From positions 87,322,334-87,386,333 of the forward strand of contig JAUPFV010000004.1 in assembly GCA_036936605.1 (NCBI GenBank): DNA of 64,000 bases, in the 5' to 3' direction. How positions within the stretch are numbered: position 1 is the first letter of the stretch; every line of letters begins with the position of its first letter. The position numbers and the translations under genes are program-made. Under the pieces are notes generated by a model. That model did not search any database. It was not told the origin of the DNA and worked only from the letters and a program-made list of their open reading frames with translations. Source of the DNA: Limnanthes douglasii subsp. nivea. Lineage: Eukaryota > Streptophyta > Magnoliopsida > Brassicales > Limnanthaceae. Shown here in pieces: positions 1-10,823 of the stretch.

Positions 1-138
<138 letters not shown>

Positions 139-239
139 ATTATTTTCATATTTCTCCTCTTTATGTGATATATTATTTTTTAGTATGTTTTAGTATTTTG
201 TATTGTGACTATGGATTCCTACTACGTATTTTTACTATA

Positions 240-428
240 GGCTTTGAACCGTAAATCGTCCTTCGACTATCGAATTTAGGGACATATAGACCCTGGACTT
301 TCAAAAGTCCTTTGGTAGTCACAGGACTATCCAATTTAGATAAAATTAGTCCATCTGCGTGTATTAACTATCACTTTTTGTGACAGATAGTCTCTCAACT
401 ATTTATTTTTTTATAAAGTTAGTCCTTG
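240..428. mobile_element. Left half of a foldback MITE split by E1
   Basis: Starts GGCTTTGAACCGTAAATC. The reverse complement of 10661-10823 starts GGCTTTGAACAGTAAATC, and the two arms stay clearly alignable for about 110 bases, sharing blocks such as TGGACTTTCAAAA, TTGGTAGTC and GGACTATCCA. Similarity may extend about 30 bases further out on both sides (TATGGATTCC on the left, TATGGAATCC in the reverse complement on the right). Without the 10.2-kb insertion the element would be a near-palindrome of about 350 bp with no coding capacity. The superfamily cannot be assigned because I could not fix its own target-site duplication. Confidence 0.8.
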
Positions 429-726
429 TGGTGAGAATAGAGATTGAATTGAGAAGATTGAGAATAATGATCAAGAATCAACAGAGAGATTTTTAGGTAG
501 TGAATATAATCTTTCGCCTCTGATTATTTCATAAGCGTAATCATACTCCTCGGCCTCTTTAAATAGTCCTAGTGAGTTAGTTACAAAATCGGTTACATAA
601 GAGGTTTATTTACAGTTCAGTCCTTATTCTTCTTGTAAGGCTTAATCTTACTCTATATTAATAGAACTTATCATTCAAGTCCTTATTAATTACATTTAAG
701 TCCCTAATGAATATATTTCCTTATCA
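429..726 (-). repeat. E1 3' LTR (left copy)
   Basis: Plus-strand sequence begins TGGTGAGAATA and ends CCTTATCA, so the minus-strand LTR begins TGATAAGG and ends TCACCA. It pairs with 10360-10655 over its whole length. The adjoining plus-strand sequence GTAGCCCCCC is the complement of the polypurine tract. Confidence 0.95.
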
Positions 727-1255
727 GTAGCCCCCCTAGTTCTTATACAGACAATTTTATAAGAACTAGTCACTCTTCGAACATTACTCCAAGTGCATAA
801 ACCTTCTTTCATCCAGCCCCTTCATTATGACGGAGCCAGATGACTTGCAACTTTACTTCGAATCTAAGAATAAGTGCAAATAAACTCCCTGCTCACTTCG
901 AATCTACCGACTTGAAATACAACCTTACTTTCACTTCGAACCTCTTGACCCTTACTTGAAAGACTGATTGGACCCTTCTTGATAGGTCTATGACACAACA
1001 AGTTTACCTCCACGTTTCACATTCCACCCAATGAGAACAGTTCACTGGTTTTGCCTCTTCCAATTCTCAACGTCATTTTTTCCAAGTATAAATACTTAGT
1101 TCCACCTTACTGAGAACCTTTTAGAAAAATCATCTCTTTCCTAAGCCATCTTCATCTTGTTCTTCATCAACCTTCATCTTCATCTTCTGCTACCTTCCCC
1201 AGAAACACCACTTCTTCAGTCACAAAAAACAACTTCCCAGATCAACATCTATTAT
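727..1255 (+). promoter_or_regulatory. Putative promoter and leader of the E1 antisense ORF
   Basis: A TATAAATA box lies at 1087-1094. It is followed by a CT-rich leader (about 1130-1205, repeated CTTCATCTT) of the kind common in plant 5' untranslated regions. The first ATG in the aORF frame is at 1256. The segment lies inside the element, outside the LTR, and reads toward the aORF, away from the LTR. This suggests an internal promoter that serves the antisense strand. It is inference from sequence only; element E6 has a TATATAAA at the equivalent place. Confidence 0.45.
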
Positions 1256-4056
1256 ATGAGAAGGTACCCCAAATACAAAAGATCTAAACCTAAAAACCAA
1301 AGAAAACCAAAGAAATCTCTCTTCCCTGGTTCTAGCAATCGAGTATTTGGTGCTTACGATTATCTCTGTATTTCAAAAAGAGCTAAAGAGTACAAAGCTG
1401 CTGGGTTAATCTACAACGGTCCTCGTTTCTCCTCTACCACCTTCAAATATGGTAACTTCAATCCCAGTCTAGTTAATTCATCTTCAAACCTAGCATCCAA
1501 CCCATAATCTAGCCAGCAATCTTCTCCTCCTCGAAATCAATCCACTTCACCGTCACTAAAACCACATCGAAAATCTAAGCCCGTCAATTCTGACAAAACT
1601 TCAACCCTCAAAAAACCACAACCCAAATCACCTATCCTACAATCCGAAGCAGTTAAAGTTAAACTTCACAAAAAATCAACCTTTCTAGCAATGGGCGACG
1701 ATGCAGAAACCTCCTCTCCTATTCCCCCACAAGAAGTGGTTGACGTTACACCAGAGAATAGTCAATCAGTTCTTGTGACTCAAACTGAGACTCAAACTCG
1801 AAGTCTTCGTAATGAAGCTACCGATGAAGAAAATGACAAAGAAAATGATTCTGAAGCCACTGAATCCGATGCCGAAGGTGAATCCGAAGCAGAAGAGGTA
1901 ATCCCTCCAAAGAAAATTCGAGGAAAGAAAGCTCCTATTTCCCTCCCCGAAGATGTTGCTGCCTTGGTTCAGGAAAACCTACAACCACTTTGTCCTCGGT
2001 ACATTCTTGCCCTAAAAAATGTACCCTATACTTACTACCTCGAATTAGAAAAAGAAGAACTTAAGAAACTATGGGGATTAACAGACAACATTGTTCTTCG
2101 ACTACGAGTAGAAGGAGAAACACCTCTGAGTTGTCAGAAGAACGAACTGGTAGTTTACCCTGAACTTTTCAACTGGGGACTTCGATTTCCCCTCGATCCA
2201 ATGATTGTAAGGTACTTCGAAATTCTTAAGTTGTGTCCAACACAAGTCACTCCAAACCAACTGTTCACTTTATTCTCCGCTATTATGGTGTCGAGGCTAG
2301 GAAGCATCCCCCTCGAAATAGAGGATTTCATCTCACTGACCAAAATCTCAAATGGGCCAGTTTTACCATTCTACTACCTCACGTTGGAGGATGATCTGAA
2401 GATTATCGATGACCTCCTCGAGGCTGACAAGTTTTGGAAGCAAAAGTTTGTCTTTTTATCAGGAGCTTGGGAAAATGGTAAAGAGATTTCCGATGACAAC
2501 CCCTCAAAACTTACTCTCACCTGGAGAGATAGTAGTAAGTAAATCATTGTTGTATTATTAATATTTCCTTAGCTTATTAAGCTTAGTCAAATTAACCAAG
2601 TCTACTTATCTAACTGTTTACTCTTTTCACAGAAATTTCGAGGAGATTCAAAGGTCGTCGAAAGACTGCAAAGGACATCTTCAAGAAAATGGCTGAATGG
2701 ACAGAGAAAGCCTGGGGAAATGGCTTTCACTCAGCCTTTCAACCAATCAACTTCGTAAACAGCCATCTCTGGCGCATAACCTTGGGAGCTGACTTCCCTG
2801 AAGACCCGATGCTCCCCCCAGATCCCATCAAAGCGGTTCAAAGAATACTCGCACCAGATGGGAAAACCTACCTTCCCACCAGGAATCGATCTGACACTCA
2901 CCTGCCACTAAAAAAGAAGGGAAAGCTAACCCTCAAAAAACCCAACACAAGCAAGGCTAACCCTTCCAAGACTTCGAAGCCTGCAGGGAAACGAAAAGCG
3001 CATGCATCTCAACTTCCTCCAATATCCGAAGAGGACGAACCTGTACTGAAAAAGAAAAAGAAAGAAGACAATGCTCTAAAGAAGAAAAAGATCAAGTCCA
3101 CTACTCCAAAGAAAAAGAACGAAGCTGACATACTCGAAGAGGTATTGGCTTCCGAAGTGCATGGGAAAACTTTCATTGAAGAAAATCCTCAAGGGGGATT
3201 GGCACTAGGAGATAGCCAAGAAAACGATTATCTTAACCTCGAAGATTTCAACTCGAGCGGGGATTTTGTATTCACTGGTGAAGATTCTCAGCCTACCAAC
3301 ACCATTCCATCAACTTCTACCGGGGCTATCATAACTTCAACATCTAATGCAATCATTCCTGTCCATCATCACCCATCGAACTTGCCCAACCCTGACAGAT
3401 CCGATGAGGTAACTTCAATCCTTCGACCTTTTGCTAACTTAAGTGCTGCAGCCAAAAAATTGTGTGAAGAAGTAAACAATTCACATACACAATTGGAGTT
3501 CCTTGCACAAAAATTAATCAAGAGCAAAAAGGAAACAGAATCTGAAAAGGCTTCGAAAAATGAAGCACTTCAAAATTTTGAAGCTGAAAAAGGAAAGCTT
3601 CTTAAGGAGCATAAAGAAAAAATCGAAGCTTTGGAGACTTCTCATCGTCTGGCTCTTGAAAATCTAAAATATCAACATTCTACTGCCATTTCTGAGGAAA
3701 AGAAAAAATCTACCGATGCTGAAAAACTTGTTAAGAAAACTCAAAAAAGCGTGGAAGATTGTCAAACTCAATTGAATACGCTTCAAACAGGATTCGAGCA
3801 GGAAAAGAAGGCTGCCGTCAAGAAAGCCGAAGTTGTTGTTGGTTCTGTGATGCTTGAAGGTATCAAGAAAGCTCAAACTGATACAGCTATCAATCTTCTT
3901 CGAGAAATCCATGCTGCCTATCCAAGGTTGAATTTAACAGAATTTTGGAAACAAGTTCCAGAGGAAGATCGTCCAAAGGAAGCATTCGAGGTGCCATCAA
4001 GCTCCTCAGAAGAGGATGATGCTTCTGAAGGGTCATCGGAAGAAGAGGATGACTAA
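1256..4056 (+). pseudogene. E1 antisense ORF (aORF), two exons, one in-frame stop
   Basis: Lies between integrase and the 3' LTR, antisense to gag-pol. An in-frame stretch from ATG 1256 is stopped by TAA at 1505-1507 and the same frame reopens, with ATG at 1691. A GT-AG intron at 2535-2632 (98 bp; GTAAGT donor, TTTTCACAG acceptor) joins the two long reading frames exactly in phase, giving 755 aa from 1691. Order of parts: acidic N-terminus; a region near residues 150-220 with LNWGLRFPLDP-like and KLCPTQ motifs resembling Pfam Transposase_28, 'putative gypsy type transposon'; lysine-rich, NLS-like runs near 420-445; a long coiled coil near 545-685; and an acidic Ser/Glu/Asp tail. Antisense ORFs at this position are known in Tat-lineage elements, but their role is not. 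The alternative reading is that the protein starts at 1691 and the TAA lies in the leader. Confidence 0.75.
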
Positions 4057-4200
4057 ACAGTAGATTATATATGTCGTGTTTGTTTTTTGTGTGTTTTAAT
4101 TAAGTAGTTTTCTCCTTTTTTGTAAGCTTCAAGTTTTATTCGATGAAACAAGCAACTTTCTTAATATTTCAAATTTTCTGGTGTATTTATAAAACATGGC

Positions 4201-4347
4201 TCATCGAAAATTAGATCCACTCATAAGACGTGGCACCTCGAAAATTAGATGCATTCATAAGACGTGGCACCTCGAAAATTAGATGCACTCATAAGACGTG
4301 GCACCTCGAAAATTAGATGCACTCATAAGACGTGGCACCTCGAAATA
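4201..4347. repeat. 34-bp tandem repeat, about 4.3 copies
   Basis: The TCGAAAA landmark recurs at 4204, 4238, 4272, 4306 and 4340, an exact 34-bp period. The core is ATTAGATGCACTCATAAGAC followed by GTGGCACC. The copies are nearly identical. The array sits in the gap between the convergent aORF and integrase ends of E1. Confidence 0.95.
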
Positions 4348-4502
4348 GGTTGTTTCTTCAAAGCTATTGCTTTGGAAAATTACTCTTGGTCAACTTTCAA
4401 AGATGATCAGTCTTTGCCAAGTTACCAAAATAACAAATCATTCATCATTTTAAACAACCAATGGCCAAAAGAAATTTTATTATAAAATTCAATTTTAACC
4501 AG

Positions 4503-4553
4503 ACACCTCATTAAAACCTTTCTGGGCCAACAAATAAGGAAAGAGTATGTCTG
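4503..4553 (-). other. Conserved noncoding block downstream of integrase (E1)
   Basis: Plus strand reads ACACCTCATTAAAACCTTTC, then GGGCCAAC and GGAAAGAGTATG. The same order of words (CCTCATTAAAACCT, GCCACCA, GTAGGAAA, AGTATG) is found just after integrase in E3, E5 and E6, and in part in E4. It lies outside any reading frame. A role in RNA 3'-end formation or genome packaging is possible but unproven. Confidence 0.7.
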
Positions 4554-4578
4554 TCTTGCAAAAATTCGAAGTTCAATT

Positions 4579-6650
4579 TTACTCACAATACAATTTCAAA
4601 TGTACAATATTCCAAGGGTGTTTGAGCATCCTCCCCTCACGATCAGACAACCTATACGACCCTGGCTTGACCTTCATTTTGACTTCATAAGGACCCTCCC
4701 AATTCGGAGCCAATTTTCCGAGGTGCTTGTCCTTAGTATGAAGAAATACTTTTCGCAATACTTTATCTCCAACCTTGAAATCCCTCTTCTTAACCCTAGC
4801 ATCGTACCTGATTCTCATTAAGGTTTGATAATGAACCACATTCAAATGTGCTTTGACCCTCTTTTCCTCTAACAAATCAAGCTCAACCTTTCTAGCTTCA
4901 TCATTATCTACTTCGGAATATCGCAATAACCTGGAGTATCTTTTGTGGCCTCTCTAGGGGTTGTTCGATATGCCCACAACACTTCTTGAAGGTAATTTGG
5001 CCATTTCCCTGCTGCTCCCGCTAAATTTTTCTTCAAACCCTCCAAAATAGATCTATTTGTAACTTCCACCTGCCCATTTGCTTGTGGATGAAAAGGACTA
5101 GAAAAGCATTGTTGTATTCCTTTCGAAGAGCAAAAAGAATCCATTTCCTTGTTATTAAATTGGGGACCGTTGTCCGTTATTATTTTTTGAGGAACTCCAA
5201 AACGGTAGCAGATGTTACTTAGAATAAACTTGATCACATCCTTAGCTTTTGTTCCAGCTAAAGGCTCTGCTTCTGCCGACTTCGAAAAATAATCAACCGC
5301 GACAATAATCATCTGTCTTCCACCTGAAGCCATAGGCAATGGTCCTACTAAATCAATCCCCCATCTATCGAAAGGAACCGCCTCAGAGATTGTCATTAGG
5401 GGTACTGCTGGTTTATGTATTAAATGTGCATACCTTTGACAAGTATCACAGCTTCGAACTAATAACTTGGAATCGTGCAATATAGTAGGCCAATAATACC
5501 CTGCCAACAATACCCTACGTGTTAAAGCTTTGAAACCACAATGAGCTGACCCGTCTCCATCGTGTAATTCAGATAGAATGTTTTGAGATTCTTGCTTACT
5601 CAAACATCTTAATAAAGGCCTCGACACAGACCTCTTATACAACACCCCATCCAACACCACATAACCAAGAGCTTTATTCCTTATTTTCTTGAGCAAGTGC
5701 TTATCAAGAGGTAGTATTCCCTTTGTAAGAAAATTTAACAAGTCAGTTCTCCAATCACCTCGAATGCGCGTCGAATCATTTATTACCTCCTCAACAAATT
5801 TACACTGCTCAGAGCTTGATGTAATCGAAGGCAGTGGTTGTGTCACGATCCATGGATATTCTTCAGAGTAAGCCATTGTTGCTAAAGAATCATCCATTAT
5901 GTTATTACCTCTTCGAATATGCTCCACCTCAACATTTTCAAACTGTGCCATCACACTTCGAAGTTCTTGCAAATACAAAACTAAACGGTCTTTTTTAGCC
6001 TCTGATATTCCTCTAACATGGTTAACTACCAACTGCGAATCTGTTTCTAAGCGCACGAATATTGCTCCACAAATTTTTGCTAACCGCAATCCTGCTAGCA
6101 CAGCTTCATATTCAGCTTCATTATTCGAAGCATGAAATCCAAATCTTATAGCTTGAAACATAAACTCCCCTGTTGGTGCCACCAATTCAACTCCTGCACT
6201 CGACCATTTATTACTAGATCCTCCATCAGTTTGTACCGTCCACGTCGGATTTGTGTTCATTTTTTCACCTTCTTTCTCTTCGGATCTACTCGAATGAAAC
6301 TCAACAAAGAAATCTGCTAAGGCCTGAGCTTTGACAGCCGTTCGCGGAGAGAATAACACATCGAAATCTCCCAATTCAACAGACCACTTAGTCATTCTTC
6401 CTGAGATATCTGGTTTTTGCAATACATTTTTCAATGGATAAGAGGTTCGAACCACAATTGTATGTGCTTGGAAGTAGGGACGCATTTTTCTCGCAGCCAC
6501 TACTATGCACAATGCCAATTTTTCGAGCTTCAAATAAAGTTTTTCAGCATCAACCAAACTCTTACTGACATAATAGACGGGCTTCGAAATTCTTGAATCT
6601 TCACTAACCAGAACTGCACTCACTGCATAATCCGATACTGCTATATACAA
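4579..6650 (-). pseudogene. E1 RNase H and integrase
   Basis: A 580-aa open frame (6650-4908) carries the end of reverse transcriptase, an RNase H domain (TDGGSSNKWSSAG, AEYEAVLAGLRLA, TDSQLV), the integrase zinc domain (HCGFKALTRRV then CDTCQRYA) and the catalytic core with its three acidic positions (AVDYFSKS, TDNGPQFN, ANGQVEVTNRSI). The C-terminal integrase part continues in another frame (4926-4579; MRYSEVDND, then KVGDKVLRKVF), ending WNIVHLKLY. At the junction, the block that normally follows the AYRTTPREATK motif (VYGMDA in E6) is missing, so a short deletion plus frameshift disables it. A one-base frameshift near 6645 also separates it from reverse transcriptase. Confidence 0.9.
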
Positions 6651-7684
6651 AACAGTTGCTCACCTTTTCGAGGCTTTGATAATATTTCAGGAGTGGACAA
6701 AAGATTTTTGATCTTAACAAAAGCTTCTTCACAATCCGAAGTCCACTCAAAATTATTAGGTCGACGCAACACCTGGAAAAAAGGCAAGCATTTATCTGAA
6801 AAACGAGAAATGAATCTGTTCAGAGCTGCTAACCTGCCTGTTAACATTTGTACTTCCTTGATATTCCGAGGCGAGGACATCGATATCAAAGCCTTCAACT
6901 GTTCTGGATCCACTTCGATTCCTCTTTCACTTATTACATATCCCATAAACTTACCAGATCGTACTCCAAACGTGCATTTTTCTGGGTTCAACTTCAACTG
7001 TATTGCTCTAAGATTCAGAAACGTCTCTTCTAAATCATCGATATGATCATTATCGCTTTTGCTCTTAACAAGCATATCATCGATGTATACTTCGATATTC
7101 CTCCCTATTTGCGAAGCAAACGCCTTATTCATCAGCCTTTGATATGTAGACCCAGCATTTTTCAATCCAAACGACATCACCCTATAACAATGTAGACCTC
7201 GATCAATGATAAATGTTGTGCTTTCTTCATCCTCTGGATTCATTCGAATTTGATTATATCCTGAAAATGCATCCATAAATGTTAGAATTTTGTTTCCAGA
7301 AGTAGAATCCACTAGTTGATCAATTCGAGGTACTGGAAAAGGATCCTTTGGGCAAGCTCTGTTTAAATCTGTGAAGTCTACACACATCCTCCACTTTCCA
7401 TTCTTCTTTTTCACCACTACCGGATTAGCTGTCCACTTCGGATATTTGGACTCCCGGATATGCCCCATCTTATACAATCTATCTACCTCAGCAACTATGG
7501 CCTCAGATTTTTCCAACGAAAAAGCTCTCCTTTTTTGTATTATCGGTTTGATCTTCGAATCCACCGCCAAGCTATGACATATAATATCAATTGGGACCCT
7601 CACTACATCCTCGGACCTCCAAGCAAACACATCCAAGTTCTTAGACAAAAAATTCAACAATCTTTCTCGCACTGATAAAGACAA
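6641..7684 (-). pseudogene. E1 reverse transcriptase
   Basis: A 347-aa open frame with the classic gypsy order: KKNGKWRMCVDFTDLNRACP, FMDAFSGYNQIRM, MSFGLKNAGSTYQRLMN, EVYIDDMLVKSK (the catalytic YxDD, here YIDD) and KCTFGV then GYVISERGI. It would copy element RNA into cDNA. It is in the same frame as the protease ORF but separated by stops between 7685 and 7906, and loses frame before RNase H. The catalytic motifs are intact. Confidence 0.93.
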
Positions 7685-7906
7685 TAAAGTCCCAATTCAA
7701 AGTACTCTGCCATTATTGAAAACGTATTCTTCTATTTCTTCACTTACCACCACAGAACTCGGGGTTGACCACGGATCATCAATTCCCTCATCTGTACCAC
7801 TAGAAGGCAACCCCCCAAACTGCTATTTCTCCATTGGATCATCAGTACTTTTTTCACGTAGTCTAAATGCAGCAGCGTAACACTCTCTAGCCACTTTTTG
7901 ATCACT

Positions 7907-8908
7907 TCAGACTACACCAATTCGATCCCCAACTACATATTTCAAACATTGGTGAACTGTAGAAACTATAGCATACATTTTTTCCAGCCATGACCTTCCA
8001 AAGATAGCATTGTAGCTCGACGGACAATCTACTACCATAAAAAGTACTCGTACTTTCTTTTTGAAACGCCCCTTTCCCAGAGAAATTTCACCTTCAAACT
8101 CCCCTACTACGTTCGCTATCGCACCAGTAAACCCAATTATAGTTCTTTCTGACCTTTCTATCCGAGGCGGAGCATTCAATCTATCATATGTTGATTTGAA
8201 CAACACATTAGCAGAGCTTCCAGTATCAATCAATACTCGTAGAATTTCCACCCCACAGACTTCTGCTCCAATGACCACTGCATCTTCATGTGGCCCAGTA
8301 ATTCCTCTCAAATCATCCCCATCGAAAATTATGAATGGGACATCCTTTTTGTTGTTTAGGTGTGCTGATGCTCCTCCTTCAATTTGATGCGTTAAATTCA
8401 CTATATGTCTTTTCCTCGAATTATTAGTATCATTAGTCATCGAATCTCCCCCAAATATCGCCAATGACTCAAAGAGCGCACACAAATCTCGAACACGTCC
8501 CTTACACATCGGCTCATCGACTGACATCAACAACAATCGACTAGGGTCCGGGTCGACATATTCCGAAGCCACATCAAATTCATCATCTGCAACATCTAAA
8601 ATCATCAATGCAGTTTCCTGTTTAGAGTTAGGATTACTAAACTTTTGGGTTGTGGTTTTAGCGTTCCTTTTGACATACTCCAACAATTTCCCATTCTCTA
8701 TCAAAATCTGCATTTCCTTCTTCAAGGCAATACAATCATTTGTATCATGCCCAATATCATCATGATACCTACAGAACCTGTCATTGCGCTCCTCTCTTGG
8801 CCTATTAATTGCTGCCGGCTTTCTAAAATTTATTGTTCCCTTGGTTTTCTCATATATCGAAGCCACACTTTCAGTCAAATCCGCATAATATTCTGGTCTT
8901 ACCCACAC
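7907..8908 (-). pseudogene. E1 gag C-terminus and aspartic protease
   Basis: Near the start is a zinc-knuckle-like CRYHDDIGHDTNDC, spaced C-X2-H-X4-H-X4-C rather than the usual CCHC. About residue 230 carries VLIDTGSSANVLF, the aspartic protease active site. The N-terminal linker that joins gag is in the same frame beyond the nominal start (glycine/serine-rich SYQGGS repeats, about 8910-9015), so the break between this ORF and upstream gag is best placed near 9015-9030 as a small indel. Confidence 0.88.
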
Positions 8909-10248
8909 ATTCGATCTTGATCTGAATTGGTGCTGATTATTAGAATTGTGCTGATTAGAACCCCCTTGATATGAGCTCGAAGAGCCTCCTTGGTATGAGT
9001 TCGAACCTCCTCGATTAGAAATCGCGATGAGTTATTATTTGAAGCGTTCGCTTGACTATTCCCTTTCTGAACAGTACTACTTCCTCCTCGAACCCGAGTA
9101 AACTCTTCGACTTTGATCTGATCTTCAACCTGAGCCATGAGAGCTCCAAACGTTAATGCCCTACGCCTTGTAGTTTCATCAGCTAAATCTTCTGGCAGCA
9201 ATCCTTGCCTGAACGCTGCCATAGCCACCAACTCCTCACAATCATCTAATCCAGCTTTTGTTGACACAAACCTTTTAGTATAATCCTTTAACTTTTCTCC
9301 CACAGCTTGCTTACACTGTATTATCGTATCTTCCATAGCTCTCATTTCTTTGCTTCCCACAAACTATCTTCGAAAAGCTGTATAAAAGCCTTTAAAATTT
9401 GCAATGGACTCCTTAGGAATCTTGTTATACCATTTTAGTGCATTTCCTTTGAATGTCTGAGAGAATGCTCTACAAACCAATTTATCATCGTCTTCGAAAT
9501 TAGTCATATAGTTTTTGAATTGCTCTATATGATCATCTGGATCCTGAGTTCCATCAAACTTGTCAATTTTAGAAATGTCAAACCGCCTCGGAAGTGGCAC
9601 AGATCTAATCTCACTAATCAGCGGTGAGTCCCTCCAATCTACTCCTTGAATAAACTGGTCTTCGTTCCTCATTCCCACAGTAGCATACAAACTTGGCTCA
9701 CCTTCAAATTTCCGAGGAGAATACACCTTTCGAGGAGAATACACTCGCCTTTCCTTCTTTTTCCTTCCTTCCTCATACATTTTAGTTGGCTTCAATTCAT
9801 ATCCTCCTTCTCTCGAATGACCTCGAAAATACTTATATCTCGGTGCTTCATCCGATTAATTTTCATCATCTTCTTCACTAGAATCAACATACCGTCGCTT
9901 CTGCAACTTTTCCTTTTTTCTCATGTCACTACGCTCCTTCTTACGCTCAAAATGAATTTTACGCCGAATATTTTGGACGTCGTCGACATCATTCGATGAA
10001 TCTGACTGATTATCCCGATCACCTCTTGCTATTTTAGATCTAAGCCTAGCGTCATTATTATCTTGTTTCATTTTAGCAAATTCATCAAGTTCTGCCACTT
10101 TTCTTATCAACTCATTCATTTTTCCTTCAAAATCAAATTGGTTCAATCGAAATGGAACTGACTCACCTGCTTCTTTCTCCTGCAGATCAGATTTCAATGT
10201 CTCCGAAGCCTTTCGAACAGGCGGATTATTACTTTCCTCCGAATTCAT
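8899..10248 (-). pseudogene. E1 gag
   Basis: Three same-frame pieces (10248-9856, 9795-9364, 9360-8899) are separated by in-frame stops. The N-terminus (MNSEESNN) is charged. The core has the Tat gag words DKFDGTQDPDDHIEQFKNYM, FSQTFKGNALKWYNKIP and YTKRFVSTKAGLDDC. Related gag cores occur in E3, E4, E5 and E6, which supports a single lineage. This is the structural coat protein of the element's particles; it cannot be made whole here without readthrough. Confidence 0.9.
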
Positions 10249-10338
10249 CTCCGATCAACAAAAAATGCAAACGAAATACTTCAGAAAACGAACAAATTCG
10301 AGACTCGATTTTTGATCTATCGATCAAGGTATATTCGT

Positions 10339-10356
10339 CCCCTCCTTCTAGCGCCA
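10339..10356 (-). other. E1 primer binding site
   Basis: On the minus strand the LTR end TCACCA is followed by AAATT and then TGGCGCTAGAAGGAGG, the expected place and TGG start for a tRNA primer site. I could not match it to a particular tRNA. It differs from the sites of E3, E4, E5 and E6. Confidence 0.75.
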
Positions 10357-10359
10357 ATT

Positions 10360-10655
10360 TGGTGAGAATAGATTTAATTGAGAAGATTGAGAATAATGAT
10401 CAAGAATCAACATAGAGATTTTTAGGTAGTGAATATAATATTTCGCCTCTGATTATTTCATAAGCGTAATCATACTCCTCAGCCTCTTTAAATAGGCCTA
10501 GTGAGTTAGTTACAAAATCGGTTACATAAGAGGTTTATTTACAGTTCAGTCCCTATTCTTCTTGTAAGGCTTAATCTTACTCTATATTAATAGAACTTAT
10601 CATTCAAGTCCTTATTAATTACATTTAAGTCCCTAATGAATATATTTCCTTATCA
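10360..10655 (-). repeat. E1 5' LTR (right copy)
   Basis: Plus strand TGGTGAGAATA to CCTTATCA, nearly identical to 429-726. It is flanked outside by CCTTG, the target-site duplication that matches 424-428. Confidence 0.95.
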
Positions 10656-10660
10656 CCTTG

Positions 10661-10823
10661 GACTTTCTATTTTAGAAAAAAACTTATTCCCCTTAATAAA
10701 CATGTCTAGGAGACTAACTTTATCCAAAATGGATAGTCCAAGGACTACCAACGGAATTTTGAAAGTCCATGGACTATCTATCACTAAATTTGATAGTCCA
10801 TGCATGATTTACTGTTCAAAGCC
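10661..10823. mobile_element. Right half of the split foldback MITE
   Basis: Its reverse complement matches 240-428 from the GGCTTTGAAC terminus inward (see that entry). It ends GTTCAAAGCC at 10814-10823. Confidence 0.8.

Larger units (their letters stand above)
429..10655 (-). mobile_element. E1: Ty3/gypsy Tat-lineage LTR retrotransposon, full-length, coding-defective
   Basis: Bounded by two near-identical LTRs of 298 and 296 bp and a perfect 5-bp target-site duplication, CCTTG (424-428 and 10656-10660). Gag, protease, reverse transcriptase, RNase H and integrase read on the minus strand, so the 5' LTR is the right-hand copy. A primer site lies next to that LTR. A purine tract ending GGGGGCTAC (minus strand) abuts the left LTR. 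A large spliced ORF runs antisense to gag-pol in the left 3 kb. By eye the LTRs differ by about six substitutions and one 2-bp indel, which points to a fairly recent insertion. Gag-pol nevertheless has several frameshifts and stops, so the element is non-autonomous as it stands. Confidence 0.95.

Noticed and set aside
8899..9030. Programmed frameshift between gag and protease in E1
   Set aside because: The frame used by the Gly/Ser-rich linker changes abruptly near 9020 without a slippery heptamer or obvious pseudoknot. A private indel fits better.
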